Assembly: GCA_027484055.1 (NCBI GenBank)
Contig: JAIXQH010000042.1
Location: 43,680-107,679 of the forward strand
Direction: 5' to 3'
DNA: 64,000 bases
From: Verrucomicrobiaceae bacterium
Lineage (GTDB): Bacteria > Verrucomicrobiota > Verrucomicrobiia > Verrucomicrobiales > Akkermansiaceae
Shown here: in pieces, positions 33,266 to 42,829 of the stretch
Numbering within the stretch: position 1 is the stretch's first letter
Layout: the number at the start of each line of letters is the position of its first letter
Translations under genes and position numbers: made by a program
The notes under the pieces: model-generated
Told to the model about the DNA's origin: nothing
Seen by the model: only the letters and a program-made list of their open reading frames with translations
Databases searched by the model: none

Positions 33266-34993
33266 TCATGTGGAACCGATCGGCTTGGCCATGCGGTGCT
33301 TGGGTGCCTCGATGATCATGTCTTCGAGCGCGGCACCGGCTGGGATCATGGGGAAGACGTTTTCGTGTTTCACGCACTCGGCGTGGATGAGGATGGGGCC
33401 GTCATTGTAGGCGAGGGCCTTTTCCAACATACGAGTGACGTCCGCCGGGCGCTTGATGTGGACGGATGGAATGCCATAGGCTTCGGCGAGTTTGCAGAAA
33501 TCCGGATTCCCCACGAGGTCCACGCCCGAGGTGCGGTCTTCATAGAACAGCTCTTGCCACTGGCGCACCATACCGAGGTAGTGGTTGTTGAGGACGACGA
33601 TTTTAATCGGGAGCTTGTGAATGGCTGCGGTGGCGAGCTCGAACAAGGTCATCTGGAACCCGCCGTCGCCGGAAATGGAAATGACCATTTTATCCGGGCA
33701 GGCAAGCTGGGCACCGATGGCAGCTGGGAATCCGAAGCCCATGGTGCCTGCACCGCCGGACGAGAGCCAGTGGTAGGACTCGTGATTTTTATAAAATTGT
33801 GCGGCCCACATCTGGTGCTGGCCGACGTCGGTCGAGACAATCGCCTTACCCTCAGTGAGTTGATACAGTTCGTCGATGACTTGCTGCATGCGGAGTCCCC
33901 CTTGTTTTTTATAGGAGAGTGGGAATTTCTTTTTATAGCCGTCGAGCCTGCCGATCCATTCGGTGGTATCGAGCGGCCCGATTTTCTCGTTCAGCTCGGT
34001 GAGGGCGGCCTTGGCATCGCCGACGATTTCGACATGCGCGCGGACCATTTTCCCCATTTCTGCGGGGTCGATGTCGATGTGAATGATGTTTGCCGTGGCA
34101 CAGAATTTCGAAGGCTGGCCGATGATCCGGTCATCGAAACGCGAGCCGATATTGATGAGGAGGTCGCACTCGACCATCGCCTTATTCGCGTAGGCGGTGC
34201 CGTGCATTCCGAGCATCCCCAGTGAGAGCGGGTGATTTTCTGGGAAAACGCCCTTGCCGAGGAGGGTGGAAGTCACTGGGCAATTCAGCGTCTCTGCCAA
34301 GTACATGAGTTCCTGATCCGCACGGGCGATCATACAGCCTTGACCGGCAAGGATCACCGGGCGCTGCGCCTTGGCAATCATTTCGGCCGCCTGCTGGATG
34401 GCGGTTTTGGAAATCTTGAGCGAGCCACTGGGGTCGTAGCCAGGAAGGTTGAAGGGAGGATTCATTTCTCCCGAGAAGGGCCCTTGAGAAATATCTTTCG
34501 GCACGTCGATCAAGACCGGACCCGGCCGTCCCGTGGTGGCGATGTGATAGGCCTCACGGGTGATCCGCGGGAGGGAGTTCGTGTCTTTCACCAAGTAGTT
34601 ATGCTTCACCACCGGGATGGTGATGCCGAAGATGTCCGCTTCTTGGAAGGCGTCTTTCCCGAGCATCCAAGTAACGGTCTGCCCGGTGATGATCAACATC
34701 GGCACGGAATCCATCATCGCCGTCATGAGTCCCGTCACGGTATTTCCCGCACCTGGACCCGAGGTCACAAGAACCGCAGCCGGGCGTCCCGTGGCACGGG
34801 CATACCCATCCGCCATGTGCACGGCCCCCTGCTCGTGACGCACGAGGATGAACTTCATCTTCGTCGGAACGGTCTCCAAGGCGTCGAAAATCGGAATCGC
34901 GGCACCGCCGGAATAACCGAAGATGTATTCAATCCCGAGATCATCGAGAGTTTTGATGAGGGCTTGTGCGCCGTCCATTTGAGTAGTGCTCAT
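33266..34993 (-). CDS. ilvB: Acetolactate synthase large (catalytic) subunit
   Basis: A 575-residue ThDP- and FAD-dependent enzyme joining two pyruvate, or pyruvate and 2-oxobutyrate. Key features: [24 protein letters not shown] N-domain (here [17 protein letters not shown], catalytic Glu), [10 protein letters not shown], and the ThDP motif GDGGFQMT followed by [12 protein letters not shown]. The start is ATG 34993. It is the first gene of an ilvB-ilvN operon; the 240-bp gap to the divergent tonB-like gene should hold both promoters. Confidence 0.96.
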   Translation of the reverse strand: MSTTQMDGAQALIKTLDDLGIEYIFGYSGGAAIPIFDALETVPTKMKFILVRHEQGAVHMADGYARATGRPAAVLVTSGPGAGNTVTGLMTAMMDSVPMLIITGQTVTWMLGKDAFQEADIFGITIPVVKHNYLVKDTNSLPRITREAYHIATTGRPGPVLIDVPKDISQGPFSGEMNPPFNLPGYDPSGSLKISKTAIQQAAEMIAKAQRPVILAGQGCMIARADQELMYLAETLNCPVTSTLLGKGVFPENHPLSLGMLGMHGTAYANKAMVECDLLINIGSRFDDRIIGQPSKFCATANIIHIDIDPAEMGKMVRAHVEIVGDAKAALTELNEKIGPLDTTEWIGRLDGYKKKFPLSYKKQGGLRMQQVIDELYQLTEGKAIVSTDVGQHQMWAAQFYKNHESYHWLSSGGAGTMGFGFPAAIGAQLACPDKMVISISGDGGFQMTLFELATAAIHKLPIKIVVLNNHYLGMVRQWQELFYEDRTSGVDLVGNPDFCKLAEAYGIPSVHIKRPADVTRMLEKALAYNDGPILIHAECVKHENVFPMIPAGAALEDMIIEAPKHRMAKPIGST

Positions 34994-35131
34994 AAAAAAT
35001 GCGGTTTAGGTGGATCATAATGACTTAGTTCCGACTTGCGAGCAACAAATTATCTCATTTTTCGACAAAAACTGAGTTTAGCCCATCTCAAGGATCTCAA
35101 AATGATCGCTTTTCGGACAAACCAGCCAACA

Positions 35132-35160
35132 TTGACACTTCTGTAATTTGAAAGTGTTAA
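35132..35160 (+). promoter_or_regulatory. Sigma-70-like promoter for the tonB-exbB-exbD operon
   Basis: TTGACA at 35132-35137 and TGTTAA at 35155-35160 with a 17-bp spacer, 76 bp before the TonB-like start. A perfect -35 and a 4/6 -10 hexamer in the right place make this a good candidate, but no experiment supports it. Confidence 0.5.
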
Positions 35161-35235
35161 ACCGATCGAATCGACCTATCACGGATTTCCCTTGTTGCAC
35201 CTCATGCGTTTCCGGTCAAAACTGCCGTGTTGCTC

Positions 35236-36378
35236 ATGGATACAGCTCATTCATCCGTAAATCATCAAGACGGTCGGTTGTGGGCGGTGGCGCTTGGGCT
35301 ATCGATCTTGTTGAATGCGGTATTTCTCGCGCTTTTGGGATTTGCATCGATTCGCTCGACCATCCTGCGGGATCGTCCCTTGAAACAGGCAGAAGCACCT
35401 TCAGAGCGCACGATCACGATTCTGCAAGATGCGCCTGCAACCATGCTGGATTCAACGGCCTCACCGCCAAGCGAGGCAAGAGGACCCAAATTTTCCAGAA
35501 CCTCCGAAGATCAAGTTCTCGCAAAACCAGAGCGCCCAGATTTCATTGGCGAGCGCGATACCCAAGTGACGAGCAGTCGGGTGCCGTTTCGGGATGCCCC
35601 TCCCCTACCCTCTCAATCCGGCATCAAACCAAGGAACCCCGACCACATCGAGACGGTCGAGAGCACTTACCAAGATGGGAAAATTGGAGCTGCGGCATCC
35701 TCACCACCTAGCCCGACGATGCCTGAGCAGGCTCCCCCGCCGCTGCCACAGTCCGAAAAGAGCCTCGCCGGAGACTCACCGAATCCACTTGGCAATGATG
35801 CGCTGAAGTCAGCTGCGCCTCCACAGACCGCCTTATTACAGGGGCCGAATCCGGTGGATGTACCCATTCCGAAAAGCACTCCCGATCCCGCAGAAATGAA
35901 AACCTCGACGCCGACTCTGCCTAAAGCGGGAGAGAGTCGCACAACCGCCGCGAAGAATTCCCCAAAGCCTCCGCTGATCCGGACCGAGACCACCGCTCCA
36001 GAATTTCGGGGAAATCAGAAAAAAACGGCCATTGTGGGCTCCATTTCAAGAACGGGCCGCAGTGCGCTTAACGTGACGGACACCCCTTTAGGCCGCTATC
36101 AAGCCATCATCAGTCGGGCGGTTGAGCAGGAATGGCAGCGTAACTGCATTCGTCACAGAGATTTGATCACTCCTGGCTTTTTGACCGTGCGGTTTTTTGT
36201 CGAAAGCAGTGGCCGCGTGAAAACGGTCCAATTCGTCGGCAACATGGAAACGGGCGTCGCCCAGAAAGGGTTCACACTCAATGCCATCCGCGATGCGGAG
36301 ATCCCAGGAATGCCCGCTAGCATCAAAAAAGAATACGAAACCGAACCTCTCGAAATCATCTTCAACTTCTACTTTTAA
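35236..36378 (+). CDS. TonB-like energy transducer
   Basis: A 380-residue protein with an N-terminal membrane helix (about 15-38, VALGLSILLNAVFLALLGFA), a long proline/serine-rich periplasmic spacer (about 60-270) and a C-terminal TonB domain (about 285-380: RYQAIISRAVEQEWQRNC, FLTVRFFVESSGRVKTVQF, then EIPGMPA). TonB passes proton-motive-force energy from ExbB/ExbD to outer-membrane receptors. The ATG at 35236 puts the membrane helix at the start. It is followed 9 bp later by exbB. The spacer is long compared with E. coli TonB. Confidence 0.8.
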   Translation: MDTAHSSVNHQDGRLWAVALGLSILLNAVFLALLGFASIRSTILRDRPLKQAEAPSERTITILQDAPATMLDSTASPPSEARGPKFSRTSEDQVLAKPERPDFIGERDTQVTSSRVPFRDAPPLPSQSGIKPRNPDHIETVESTYQDGKIGAAASSPPSPTMPEQAPPPLPQSEKSLAGDSPNPLGNDALKSAAPPQTALLQGPNPVDVPIPKSTPDPAEMKTSTPTLPKAGESRTTAAKNSPKPPLIRTETTAPEFRGNQKKTAIVGSISRTGRSALNVTDTPLGRYQAIISRAVEQEWQRNCIRHRDLITPGFLTVRFFVESSGRVKTVQFVGNMETGVAQKGFTLNAIRDAEIPGMPASIKKEYETEPLEIIFNFYF

Positions 36379-36387
36379 TCACAGCTC

Positions 36388-37059
36388 ATGATCGAACATT
36401 TAACCTATGTCGCCTCCGCCACCGATGCTGTCGGCTTGCAATCCGCTTGGGAATTTTTAGAGAAAGGCGGAATTTTTATGATTCCACTCGGCCTGACTTC
36501 CATCGCCGGGACCATGGCGATCATCTACAAAGCGCTCTCTCTGTCAAAGAGCCGAGTCATTCCGCGTGATCTGGAGCAGGCAGTGAGTCGTTTTCCGGAC
36601 CACCTCGTCGCAGGGACCACTGCCCCCATCGTGACTGAGTTTGAAAAAGGCAGTAGCACCCTCGCGAGGCTTGGCTGGGTCGTGATCAAATATAAGGGCA
36701 AGAGCCACCATGAAATCACCACGGCGGTGGAGGCCAAGGCGCGCGAGGAAGTATTAAGGCTGCACGCCGGCATTTCGGTGCTGGACACCATTATCACCAT
36801 CGCCCCATTACTCGGCCTTTTAGGGACAGCTTCTGGATTGGTCAGAATTTTCCAAGGCTTAGGAGACAATTCGGACCATCTCGCCATCGCACGCGGGATT
36901 GCGGAGGCCTTGACCACCACGATTTTTGGACTCGCGATCGCCGTTCCATGTGTGGTGGCTCATGGTTATTTCACGCGCCGCATTGAACTCCTTACCGCTC
37001 GGATGGAATCGCTGCTCAACGAGCTAAGCCATGCTTGCGAGAAGCCCACTTCCATCTGA
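36388..37059 (+). CDS. exbB: MotA/TolQ/ExbB proton channel protein
   Basis: A 223-residue inner-membrane protein with three membrane helices: about 30-50 (FMIPLGLTSIAGTMAIIY), about 132-152 (LDTIITIAPLLGLLGTASGL, the conserved TIAPLLGLLGT motif) and about 175-195 (TTTIFGLAIAVPCVVAHGYF). It forms the proton channel with ExbD that energises TonB or TolA. It lies between the TonB-like gene and exbD in one operon. Confidence 0.9.
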   Translation: MIEHLTYVASATDAVGLQSAWEFLEKGGIFMIPLGLTSIAGTMAIIYKALSLSKSRVIPRDLEQAVSRFPDHLVAGTTAPIVTEFEKGSSTLARLGWVVIKYKGKSHHEITTAVEAKAREEVLRLHAGISVLDTIITIAPLLGLLGTASGLVRIFQGLGDNSDHLAIARGIAEALTTTIFGLAIAVPCVVAHGYFTRRIELLTARMESLLNELSHACEKPTSI

Positions 37060-37064
37060 CGCAT

Positions 37065-37481
37065 ATGCGCTTTTACCGTCCTAAAACAACCCGCAGCCAA
37101 GTCGCCGTCATTCCAATGATCGACATCTTGTTTGTGCTACTGGTGTTTTTCATCGTCTCGACTGCCTTCAAAAAGCCGAGAGATGTTTTACGCATCGAGT
37201 TACCTACGGTCCGCGAGATTGCGTCGGATACCGTGGCAGATACGCGCTCGACTCTGGCATTGGATGCGGCAGGAGCCATCACGCTGGATTCTTTAGCGGT
37301 GCCGGAAGGACTGCTGGAGTCCTACTTGGTGGCCTATCAAAAGCAAAATCCAGGCCGGAAACTTGAACTGGAGGCTGACCGAACAGTTCCGCTTGAGCGC
37401 TTACTCAAAGTCTGGGACGCCTTAACCAAGGTCGGCATCGAGATCAAAGATGTGCCAGCAAGGATCAAGGTGGCTAAGTAA
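37065..37481 (+). CDS. exbD: ExbD/TolR biopolymer transport protein
   Basis: A 138-residue protein with a short cytoplasmic N-terminus, one membrane helix (about 15-37, IPMIDILFVLLVFFIVSTAF) holding the conserved functional Asp in PMID, and a periplasmic domain ending in ADRTVPLERLLKVWDAL. The ATG at 37065 follows the exbB stop by 5 bp; the frame is also open upstream inside exbB. It completes the TonB-ExbB-ExbD operon. Confidence 0.9.
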   Translation: MRFYRPKTTRSQVAVIPMIDILFVLLVFFIVSTAFKKPRDVLRIELPTVREIASDTVADTRSTLALDAAGAITLDSLAVPEGLLESYLVAYQKQNPGRKLELEADRTVPLERLLKVWDALTKVGIEIKDVPARIKVAK

Positions 37482-37666
37482 AAGTCGTAGATTCGAACGA
37501 ATCGAGTGACGATTCAAGTGGTCGGTGGACCCCCTCGCTCAGTGCAGCGTGTAATGGCTAGCAATACGCGTCGTAGGCGGGGCCGCTAATGAAACCAACG
37601 CCTATTGGCGAATGCACTTCCCACAGAGTGCTCGCCGCCGCTGCTGAGTAGCGACGAATTTGCGGC

Positions 37667-37706
37667 ACAAAAAACCCGCATCGACCCTTGTGAGGCGGAT
37701 GCGGGT
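37667..37706 (-). terminator. Rho-independent terminator after the PEP-CTERM gene
   Basis: On the minus strand a perfect 9-bp stem (ACCCGCATC ... GATGCGGGT, 37674-37682 with 37698-37706) is followed by a T-run (A-run at 37669-37674 on the plus strand). It lies 27 bp after the gene stop. Confidence 0.85.
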
Positions 37707-37732
37707 GTTGAATGAAAGTTCTAAGACTTAGA

Positions 37733-38503
37733 TTACTTGCGCTTACGGACCAACATGAGGGTGCCGAGAGTGCTGAGTGAGAGAAGGAGCGAAGAAGGCT
37801 CTGGAACTGCAACTAAGCTACCAGGGGTGGTTGGTGCTGTTGTGCGAATGCTGTGGTTGTCACTTTCGAAGGACGCTGCGCCAACGCGCTGCTTGAGTTC
37901 GATCTTATCGAAAGTCACGCCTGCTTCGGCGATGAAGTGTAGATAAGCGTAGGCTTGTGTCGGGTTGGTACCGGAGCCTGGCTTGCCGAAATAGTCAGCC
38001 GTATTATAAACACTTCCGTTGATGGCTTGCACCGTTCCGACACCGCCATTGAGCTTGGTGAGAAGAGTTGCGGTATCAAAGGTAAGGAGAGTGGTTCCTA
38101 AGCTGGAGATAACGATTTCGTTGAAAGCATCAGCTGCAAGGAAATAGATGCCGAAGTAGGCGGCTGGGGTGCTAAGGGAAAGAATGGTGTTTGAACCGCT
38201 TCTGCCATTCAGATAGGTCCCGGTGGAGGTACCTCCGAAGGTTCCGTTGCTGAGAAAGGCTGTGCCTGTGCCAGTACCACTACCTGTGTTGCTGTAGGTG
38301 GCTCCGTTGGCAAGAAGGCCAGATGGATTGGTACCGAAGGGGTTACCGCCATTAATCGTGAATGTTTCAGTCGCTACACCCGAGATGTTAGCACTGGGTG
38401 CGGAGGCGGACTCCACGTCGTTAGGCGACATCCAAACCGCGATTTGCGCTTGGGCCGAGAGCGGCAAGACGATTGCCGAAAATATGAGTGATCTGATCTT
38501 CAT
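37733..38503 (-). CDS. PEP-CTERM anchored exported protein
   Basis: A 256-residue protein with a signal peptide (1-20, SLIFSAIVLPLSAQA) and a C-terminal sorting signal VPEPSSLLLSLSTLGTLMLV followed by RKRK. The body is rich in G, T, S and N (YSNTGSGTGTGTAFLSNG) and low in charge, like many surface or biofilm proteins of this type. PEP-CTERM signals are processed by exosortase (not in the window). The ATG at 38503 places the signal at the start; an upstream frame to 38566 is unlikely to be used. Confidence 0.88.
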   Translation of the reverse strand: MKIRSLIFSAIVLPLSAQAQIAVWMSPNDVESASAPSANISGVATETFTINGGNPFGTNPSGLLANGATYSNTGSGTGTGTAFLSNGTFGGTSTGTYLNGRSGSNTILSLSTPAAYFGIYFLAADAFNEIVISSLGTTLLTFDTATLLTKLNGGVGTVQAINGSVYNTADYFGKPGSGTNPTQAYAYLHFIAEAGVTFDKIELKQRVGAASFESDNHSIRTTAPTTPGSLVAVPEPSSLLLSLSTLGTLMLVRKRK

Positions 38504-38726
38504 TGTAGTAGGGGAGAAAAGTGCTGACGGACAAGAGAACCGACGATCGCCGACTTGGTCAATCATTTTTTCAAATTTTTTTGAACGTTATTTTAAAGAC
38601 CCACCCATATTTTATAATTCCATCTAGCGTTTGGGTCGTAGCGACTCATCGGGACTCACGCTTGATTCTAAGACTGCAGATCGAGTTCTAGAAAAAATGG
38701 CACGTTACCTTTTTCTCTGAAAACAC

Positions 38727-39860
38727 GTGCAGGGTCAGCGAGATCATGATTTCAAGAGCGGAGTGAAGGGGCGCGCAGTGCAGCTGGATGGGATAAGAGC
38801 AGTCGCTATGGTGGGGATCTGTTGGGATCACTGGTGTCCGGCAGGCTGGCCGCGGATTTTCCCGTTTGAGGTGTTTCTGTTCTTTTTTCTCGTTCTTACG
38901 GGGTATCTCATCACGGGATCTTTGTTGAGAGAGCAAGAACGCCATCGAGGCCTTGGTGGTGCTTGGCGGCTTAAGGCACTAAAAAATTACCAACTGCGCC
39001 GGGGATTAAGAATACTGGTGCCTTATTATCTCGCCTTGTTATTGGGACTGCTGGTCTGCGCGCCAGACCTCTTCGTGAATTTCGGATGGTATTTTTTCCA
39101 TCTCTCGAACCTTCACATGGCAACGCTAAGCTACTGGCCGACGGGCACTAACCACTTTTGGTCATTGGCGATGCAGCAGCAGTTTTACCTGATCTGGCCT
39201 TTCGTCATTTGGTTCACTCCCAGAAAATGGCTCATTCTTACGCTCTTGGGATTTAGCATGGTAGGTCCATTTTCACGGATGTTTCAGGATTCTTTCAACC
39301 CCTGGTTTGCCTCGCCGCAGTTGTTGACATGGATGGCGTTTGACTATTTCGGGGTCGGGTCGCTGCTGGCTTTGGCCATTCACGAGAAGATGCCTTGGCA
39401 GAGTCGGCGCTTGAAGTGGGTGGTTGGCAGCGGCTTGGTCGGATATTGCCTCATCGTTACGGCTCACCGACTGCATTTACCCACCTGGGGCTTTAGGGCC
39501 TTTCAACAAAGCTTTCTATCCCTTGCTCTCTGCGGCTTGATCGCCATCGGCACCTTGGGTCTGCCCGGTCGCTGGAAGTGGTTATTTGAAAATCCAGCGA
39601 TCCAGAGAGTGGGTCAGCTTTCTTATGGAATTTATCTATTCCACAATCTCGCGCCTTTGGTGACCGGGAAGCTTTTTTGGTTTTTGTGGAGTGCACCTTT
39701 CAACAACGACTGGGGCGCGGTTCTACGCGTAGCCATTTTCGCCATAGTGACATGGATGCTGGCCCTAGCCTGCTGGAAATGGGTGGAGTCCCCGCTGCAA
39801 GCGGTTCGTTCGAGATTGAAACCCGGCCCAACCGGCGCGGACTGTGAGTCGTCACCTTGA
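38727..39860 (+). CDS. Acyltransferase 3 family membrane protein
   Basis: A protein of up to 377 residues of the acyltransferase-3 (OafA/YrhL-like) family, which O-acylates surface polysaccharides or lipids. The conserved entry QLDGIRAVAMVGICWDHW (active-site His), the block FWSLAMQQQFYLIWPF and about ten membrane helices are present, ending in WKWVESPLQAVRS. Only GTG codons fit the start: 38727, 38763 or 38778; the last has the best ribosome-binding site (AAGGGG 6 bp upstream). No sugar or O-antigen genes lie nearby. Confidence 0.82.
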   Translation: MQGQRDHDFKSGVKGRAVQLDGIRAVAMVGICWDHWCPAGWPRIFPFEVFLFFFLVLTGYLITGSLLREQERHRGLGGAWRLKALKNYQLRRGLRILVPYYLALLLGLLVCAPDLFVNFGWYFFHLSNLHMATLSYWPTGTNHFWSLAMQQQFYLIWPFVIWFTPRKWLILTLLGFSMVGPFSRMFQDSFNPWFASPQLLTWMAFDYFGVGSLLALAIHEKMPWQSRRLKWVVGSGLVGYCLIVTAHRLHLPTWGFRAFQQSFLSLALCGLIAIGTLGLPGRWKWLFENPAIQRVGQLSYGIYLFHNLAPLVTGKLFWFLWSAPFNNDWGAVLRVAIFAIVTWMLALACWKWVESPLQAVRSRLKPGPTGADCESSP

Positions 39861-39975
39861 TTGAAAAGAAACTCGGCCCAAGCATCATGAGTGCCGCCGA
39901 ATTCACCATGGCGGGTGAAAATCACGATGAATGGGTCCACCCTAATCATGGCTCGATTCTTGCTGACAGCGGAGG

Positions 39976-41181
39976 GTGCACTGGATCCCTCTCTATCTAG
40001 GAATGGTCCTATCCGCGCAGAGCGCTTCTCGCTCGGTGGATTTATTGGCGGAATTCGCCTCATCCCTGCCCATGGTCCACCGGACTGTGGATTTTGACCC
40101 CGCCAAGAAGCATCCTGATTGGAGTCCGCGAAAATACAGCCGTTCTCCTGCGGGCGAGCACAGGTTGCTGGGTCCATTCAAGACCGACGAAGAGGCGGAG
40201 CTGCGCTTGGAGAATCTCCCTCCCCATGATTGCCTGCTGATCCGGGTGGAAGTGGCGATTCTGTGCCACTGGGATGGGGTTTGGAAAAACTATGGGCCTG
40301 ATGTTTGGCGCGCCTCACTGGACGGTGACACCCGTTTGCTGGAGACGACATTTTCAAACTTTTCAGGGGCCTTGCAAAATTTCCCGGATGAGGTCGGCCC
40401 GGTCAAACATGAGTCCCGCACGGGATCTTCGTCGCATGGAGAACTCGGGTGGACCCTCACGATGGGTGAACGAGGTGAGGTCTGGAAGGATCTGGACACC
40501 ACCTACACGATCTGGATGGCAGTCCAACATCACCGGCCAACGGTGTCGTTCAACTTCTCAGGAACCTTCCACGACGACCCGGATCCCGAAGAATTGAGAG
40601 GTGAATGCTGGGCGCTGAGAAGTTGCGAGGTGCGGGTGATGCCGCGCCGGTCCAGCCCGTCTGCGCACATGGTGCGAGTCGCCGCAGCGGAGGCATTCAC
40701 GGCAGGCGCGGTGCCGGATTCTGCCAGCACGGCGCTCTTGGTGATGGCGGGCACGAAGGGATTTCCTTTGATCGAGGCGATTTTGGAAGAAAAGGGTCAG
40801 CTAGGTCTATCGCGCCAGGCCTTGCTGGAAGCCAGAAACCACGCCACGGCCGAGACGGATGGACTGATTGAAAAATTGAGCAGCCCAGATCCCACTCTCC
40901 AGCAGGAGGCTCTCAGCCAAATGGGAGAATCATCGCCACGCTTGCTCGCTGCGATCGAGAAAGCGCGCGACGATGCCGAAGACCCCGAGATCCGGGAGCG
41001 CCTGAATGTGGTGCTCAAGAAACCAAGGCCACCGCTGGTGGAAATCCCCGACGACGCCGTGGTGGAACCGAGCGTGATCGCCGCCGGACGCTTGAGCCAC
41101 GCACTGCGCCTCATCCGTGATTCCCAGGCATCGCGCTGGCTTGGGCTATTGAAAGCGACGGCCTTGGGTGATGCGCCTTAG
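39976..41181 (+). CDS. Hypothetical protein with helical repeat C-terminus
   Basis: A 401-residue protein from a GTG (preceded by GGAG). I do not recognise a family. Residues about 35-200 are mixed beta with many aromatic residues (DEEAELRLENLPPHDCLLIR, ILCHWDGVWKNYGPDVW); about 205-330 contain alanine/leucine helices that could be HEAT-like repeats (LIEKLSSPDPTLQQEALSQM). The early EFASSLPM suggests no clear cleaved signal; location is unknown. It converges on the sugar isomerase gene with a 4-bp overlap of stops. Confidence 0.6.
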   Translation: MHWIPLYLGMVLSAQSASRSVDLLAEFASSLPMVHRTVDFDPAKKHPDWSPRKYSRSPAGEHRLLGPFKTDEEAELRLENLPPHDCLLIRVEVAILCHWDGVWKNYGPDVWRASLDGDTRLLETTFSNFSGALQNFPDEVGPVKHESRTGSSSHGELGWTLTMGERGEVWKDLDTTYTIWMAVQHHRPTVSFNFSGTFHDDPDPEELRGECWALRSCEVRVMPRRSSPSAHMVRVAAAEAFTAGAVPDSASTALLVMAGTKGFPLIEAILEEKGQLGLSRQALLEARNHATAETDGLIEKLSSPDPTLQQEALSQMGESSPRLLAAIEKARDDAEDPEIRERLNVVLKKPRPPLVEIPDDAVVEPSVIAAGRLSHALRLIRDSQASRWLGLLKATALGDAP

Positions 41182-42083
41182 CTCTGAGCGGCTTGTTTGA
41201 GTATTTCTGGGAATGCGGCGGTGATCTGGGCGTCTGAGCCGTGGGCCTCGATGTTGATGGCCCCCTTGTAGCCGCCTGCTCTTAACACTCGGAAATAGGG
41301 ACGGAAATCGTCACCCGCTACGCCTGGCACGCTGCGCTTAGAGTTGTTTTCCGCAATTTCCACATGGACGACCACGTCGAGCGCGGCCTGCAAATCTGCG
41401 GGGCTGTCGCCCATGGCCGCCATGTGGTAAAGGTCGGCCAAGAGGCGGACATGAGGGTGGCCGGCGGCGCGGATGATTCTGGCGCCGTCACTGATGCGGT
41501 TGATGAAATTACATTCTGAGGCGCGGAGTTGCTCGACGATGACGGTGACGCCTTCTTTCTCGGCAAGCGGACCCATCGCTTGGAGGAGCGCGACGAATTG
41601 CGCCTCTGCCTTATCTAGGGGCCAGCCGTCTTTGATTTGCCTGGCGTTACCACTTCCAAAAATGATGTAGGTGCCACCGGCTTGTTTGAGGCGGCGGAAG
41701 GCGATGCTAGCCCAATCCAAGACTTGGGGGTGATTTGCCTCAGCACCGACGGCGCGGAGATGAGCTGGGCGGATGAAGCCATTGCAGGCGAGGATGGGTA
41801 AGGGGCAGTCGGCAAGTTTTTTCAGGTTCTCGGCGAAAACGGCATCGGCTTTATCTGGCACTAAAAAGCTGGCGACGCTCTCCGTGATAAATTGGCCGCC
41901 TGCCGCTTTGATCAGAGGTGCTTTAGCGATTGAAGTCGCCATCCCCATGGCGCTGAAGAGGGGCGACGAGGGTGCTTTTTCTACTGCCAGAGCACGCGGG
42001 GAAAAACCGAGGCCACCGAGGAGGCCGAGGCTGCTGAGGGAGCCGTATTGCAGAACTTCGCGACGAGTCATAGTGCTGACCAT
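41178..42083 (-). CDS. Exported sugar phosphate isomerase/epimerase-like TIM-barrel protein
   Basis: A 301-residue protein with a Tat-type signal (TRREVLQYGSLSSLGLLGGL, then ending in ALA). The mature part is an AP-endonuclease-2/xylose-isomerase TIM barrel: IFGSGNARQIKDGW, VTVIVEQLRASECNFINRI, LLADLYHMAAMGD and VHVEIAENNS, with metal-binding His/Glu/Asp residues. Such proteins are very common in PVC bacteria and act on sugars or inositol. It is encoded just after rsuA (stop and start adjoin), so they may be co-transcribed. Confidence 0.8.
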   Translation of the reverse strand: MVSTMTRREVLQYGSLSSLGLLGGLGFSPRALAVEKAPSSPLFSAMGMATSIAKAPLIKAAGGQFITESVASFLVPDKADAVFAENLKKLADCPLPILACNGFIRPAHLRAVGAEANHPQVLDWASIAFRRLKQAGGTYIIFGSGNARQIKDGWPLDKAEAQFVALLQAMGPLAEKEGVTVIVEQLRASECNFINRISDGARIIRAAGHPHVRLLADLYHMAAMGDSPADLQAALDVVVHVEIAENNSKRSVPGVAGDDFRPYFRVLRAGGYKGAINIEAHGSDAQITAAFPEILKQAAQS

Positions 42084-42818
42084 TTACGCGGAGGATTCGG
42101 CGGAATCTTCAATCATTTCTGAAAAAATGGATTTCTGGGCGTCGGCATCGAGCTCGAACCACTCGCCTTCTTCGAGGTCGGTAGGGAGTCGCAGGCCGCC
42201 GATGGAGATGCGCTTCAAGCTGAGCACGTGATTTCCCGCAGCGGCGAACATGCGGCGGACTTGGTGGTAGCGTCCTTCGTGAAGGGTGACTAGGGCTTCC
42301 TTTTCACCGAGGACTTGGAGCTTGGCGGGAAGCAGTGGGCGGGTCTCGCTATTGAGGACGAGGGTACCGGAGGAGAAAAGCTCGCCCTCGTGGCCTTCTA
42401 GCGGGCGGTCGAGCTGGACTTGGTAAACTTTGAGGCAGCCGGACTTGGGGTGGATGATTTTGTGGAGGAGTTTCCCGTCGTCCGTCATCAAAATGAGGCC
42501 TGTGGTGTCTTTATCGAGGCGGCCTACGGGATTGAGGCCGGGATTGCGGAGGGCGAAGCGGGGTGGCAGAAGATCGTAAATGGTGTCGCCAGGGTCTTCG
42601 GTACTACAGGTGTAGCCATCTGGCTTGTTGAGCATGATGACGAGTGGGGCTGGGGGATCGAGTTCTTCACCACGGAAGCGGATTTGGTCGTGGGGCGGGA
42701 CTTCATTTTCACTAAGGCTACGGCCTGTGGCGTCAGTGACGGCACCGGCGCGGATGAGTCGCTGCACTTCCTTGCGGGAGCCGTAGCCGAGGTTGGCGAG
42801 GAGTTTGACGAGTTTCAT
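42084..42818 (-). CDS. rsuA: 16S rRNA pseudouridine synthase RsuA-like
   Basis: A 244-residue enzyme: an N-terminal S4 RNA-binding domain (VKLLANLGYGSRKEVQRLIR), then the RsuA/RluB catalytic domain with NKPDGYTCSTED, the active-site motif VGRLDKDTTGLILMTDDG (catalytic Asp) and the C-terminal EGRYHQVRRMFAAAGNHV. The last part fits RsuA (uridine 516 of 16S rRNA) better than RluB. It lies between the sugar isomerase gene and rsmC, 11 bp after rsmC. Confidence 0.85.
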   Translation of the reverse strand: MKLVKLLANLGYGSRKEVQRLIRAGAVTDATGRSLSENEVPPHDQIRFRGEELDPPAPLVIMLNKPDGYTCSTEDPGDTIYDLLPPRFALRNPGLNPVGRLDKDTTGLILMTDDGKLLHKIIHPKSGCLKVYQVQLDRPLEGHEGELFSSGTLVLNSETRPLLPAKLQVLGEKEALVTLHEGRYHQVRRMFAAAGNHVLSLKRISIGGLRLPTDLEEGEWFELDADAQKSIFSEMIEDSAESSA

Positions 42819-42829
42819 GAGTGGGTGGT

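Noticed and set aside
33296..34225. 309-codon plus-strand open frame opposite ilvB
   Set aside because: Antisense shadow of ilvB, whose motifs are unambiguous on the minus strand.
35148..35711. 187-codon plus-strand frame overlapping the TonB-like gene
   Set aside because: Different frame from the TonB-like protein, with composition of an out-of-frame reading; the TonB frame has membrane helix and domain.
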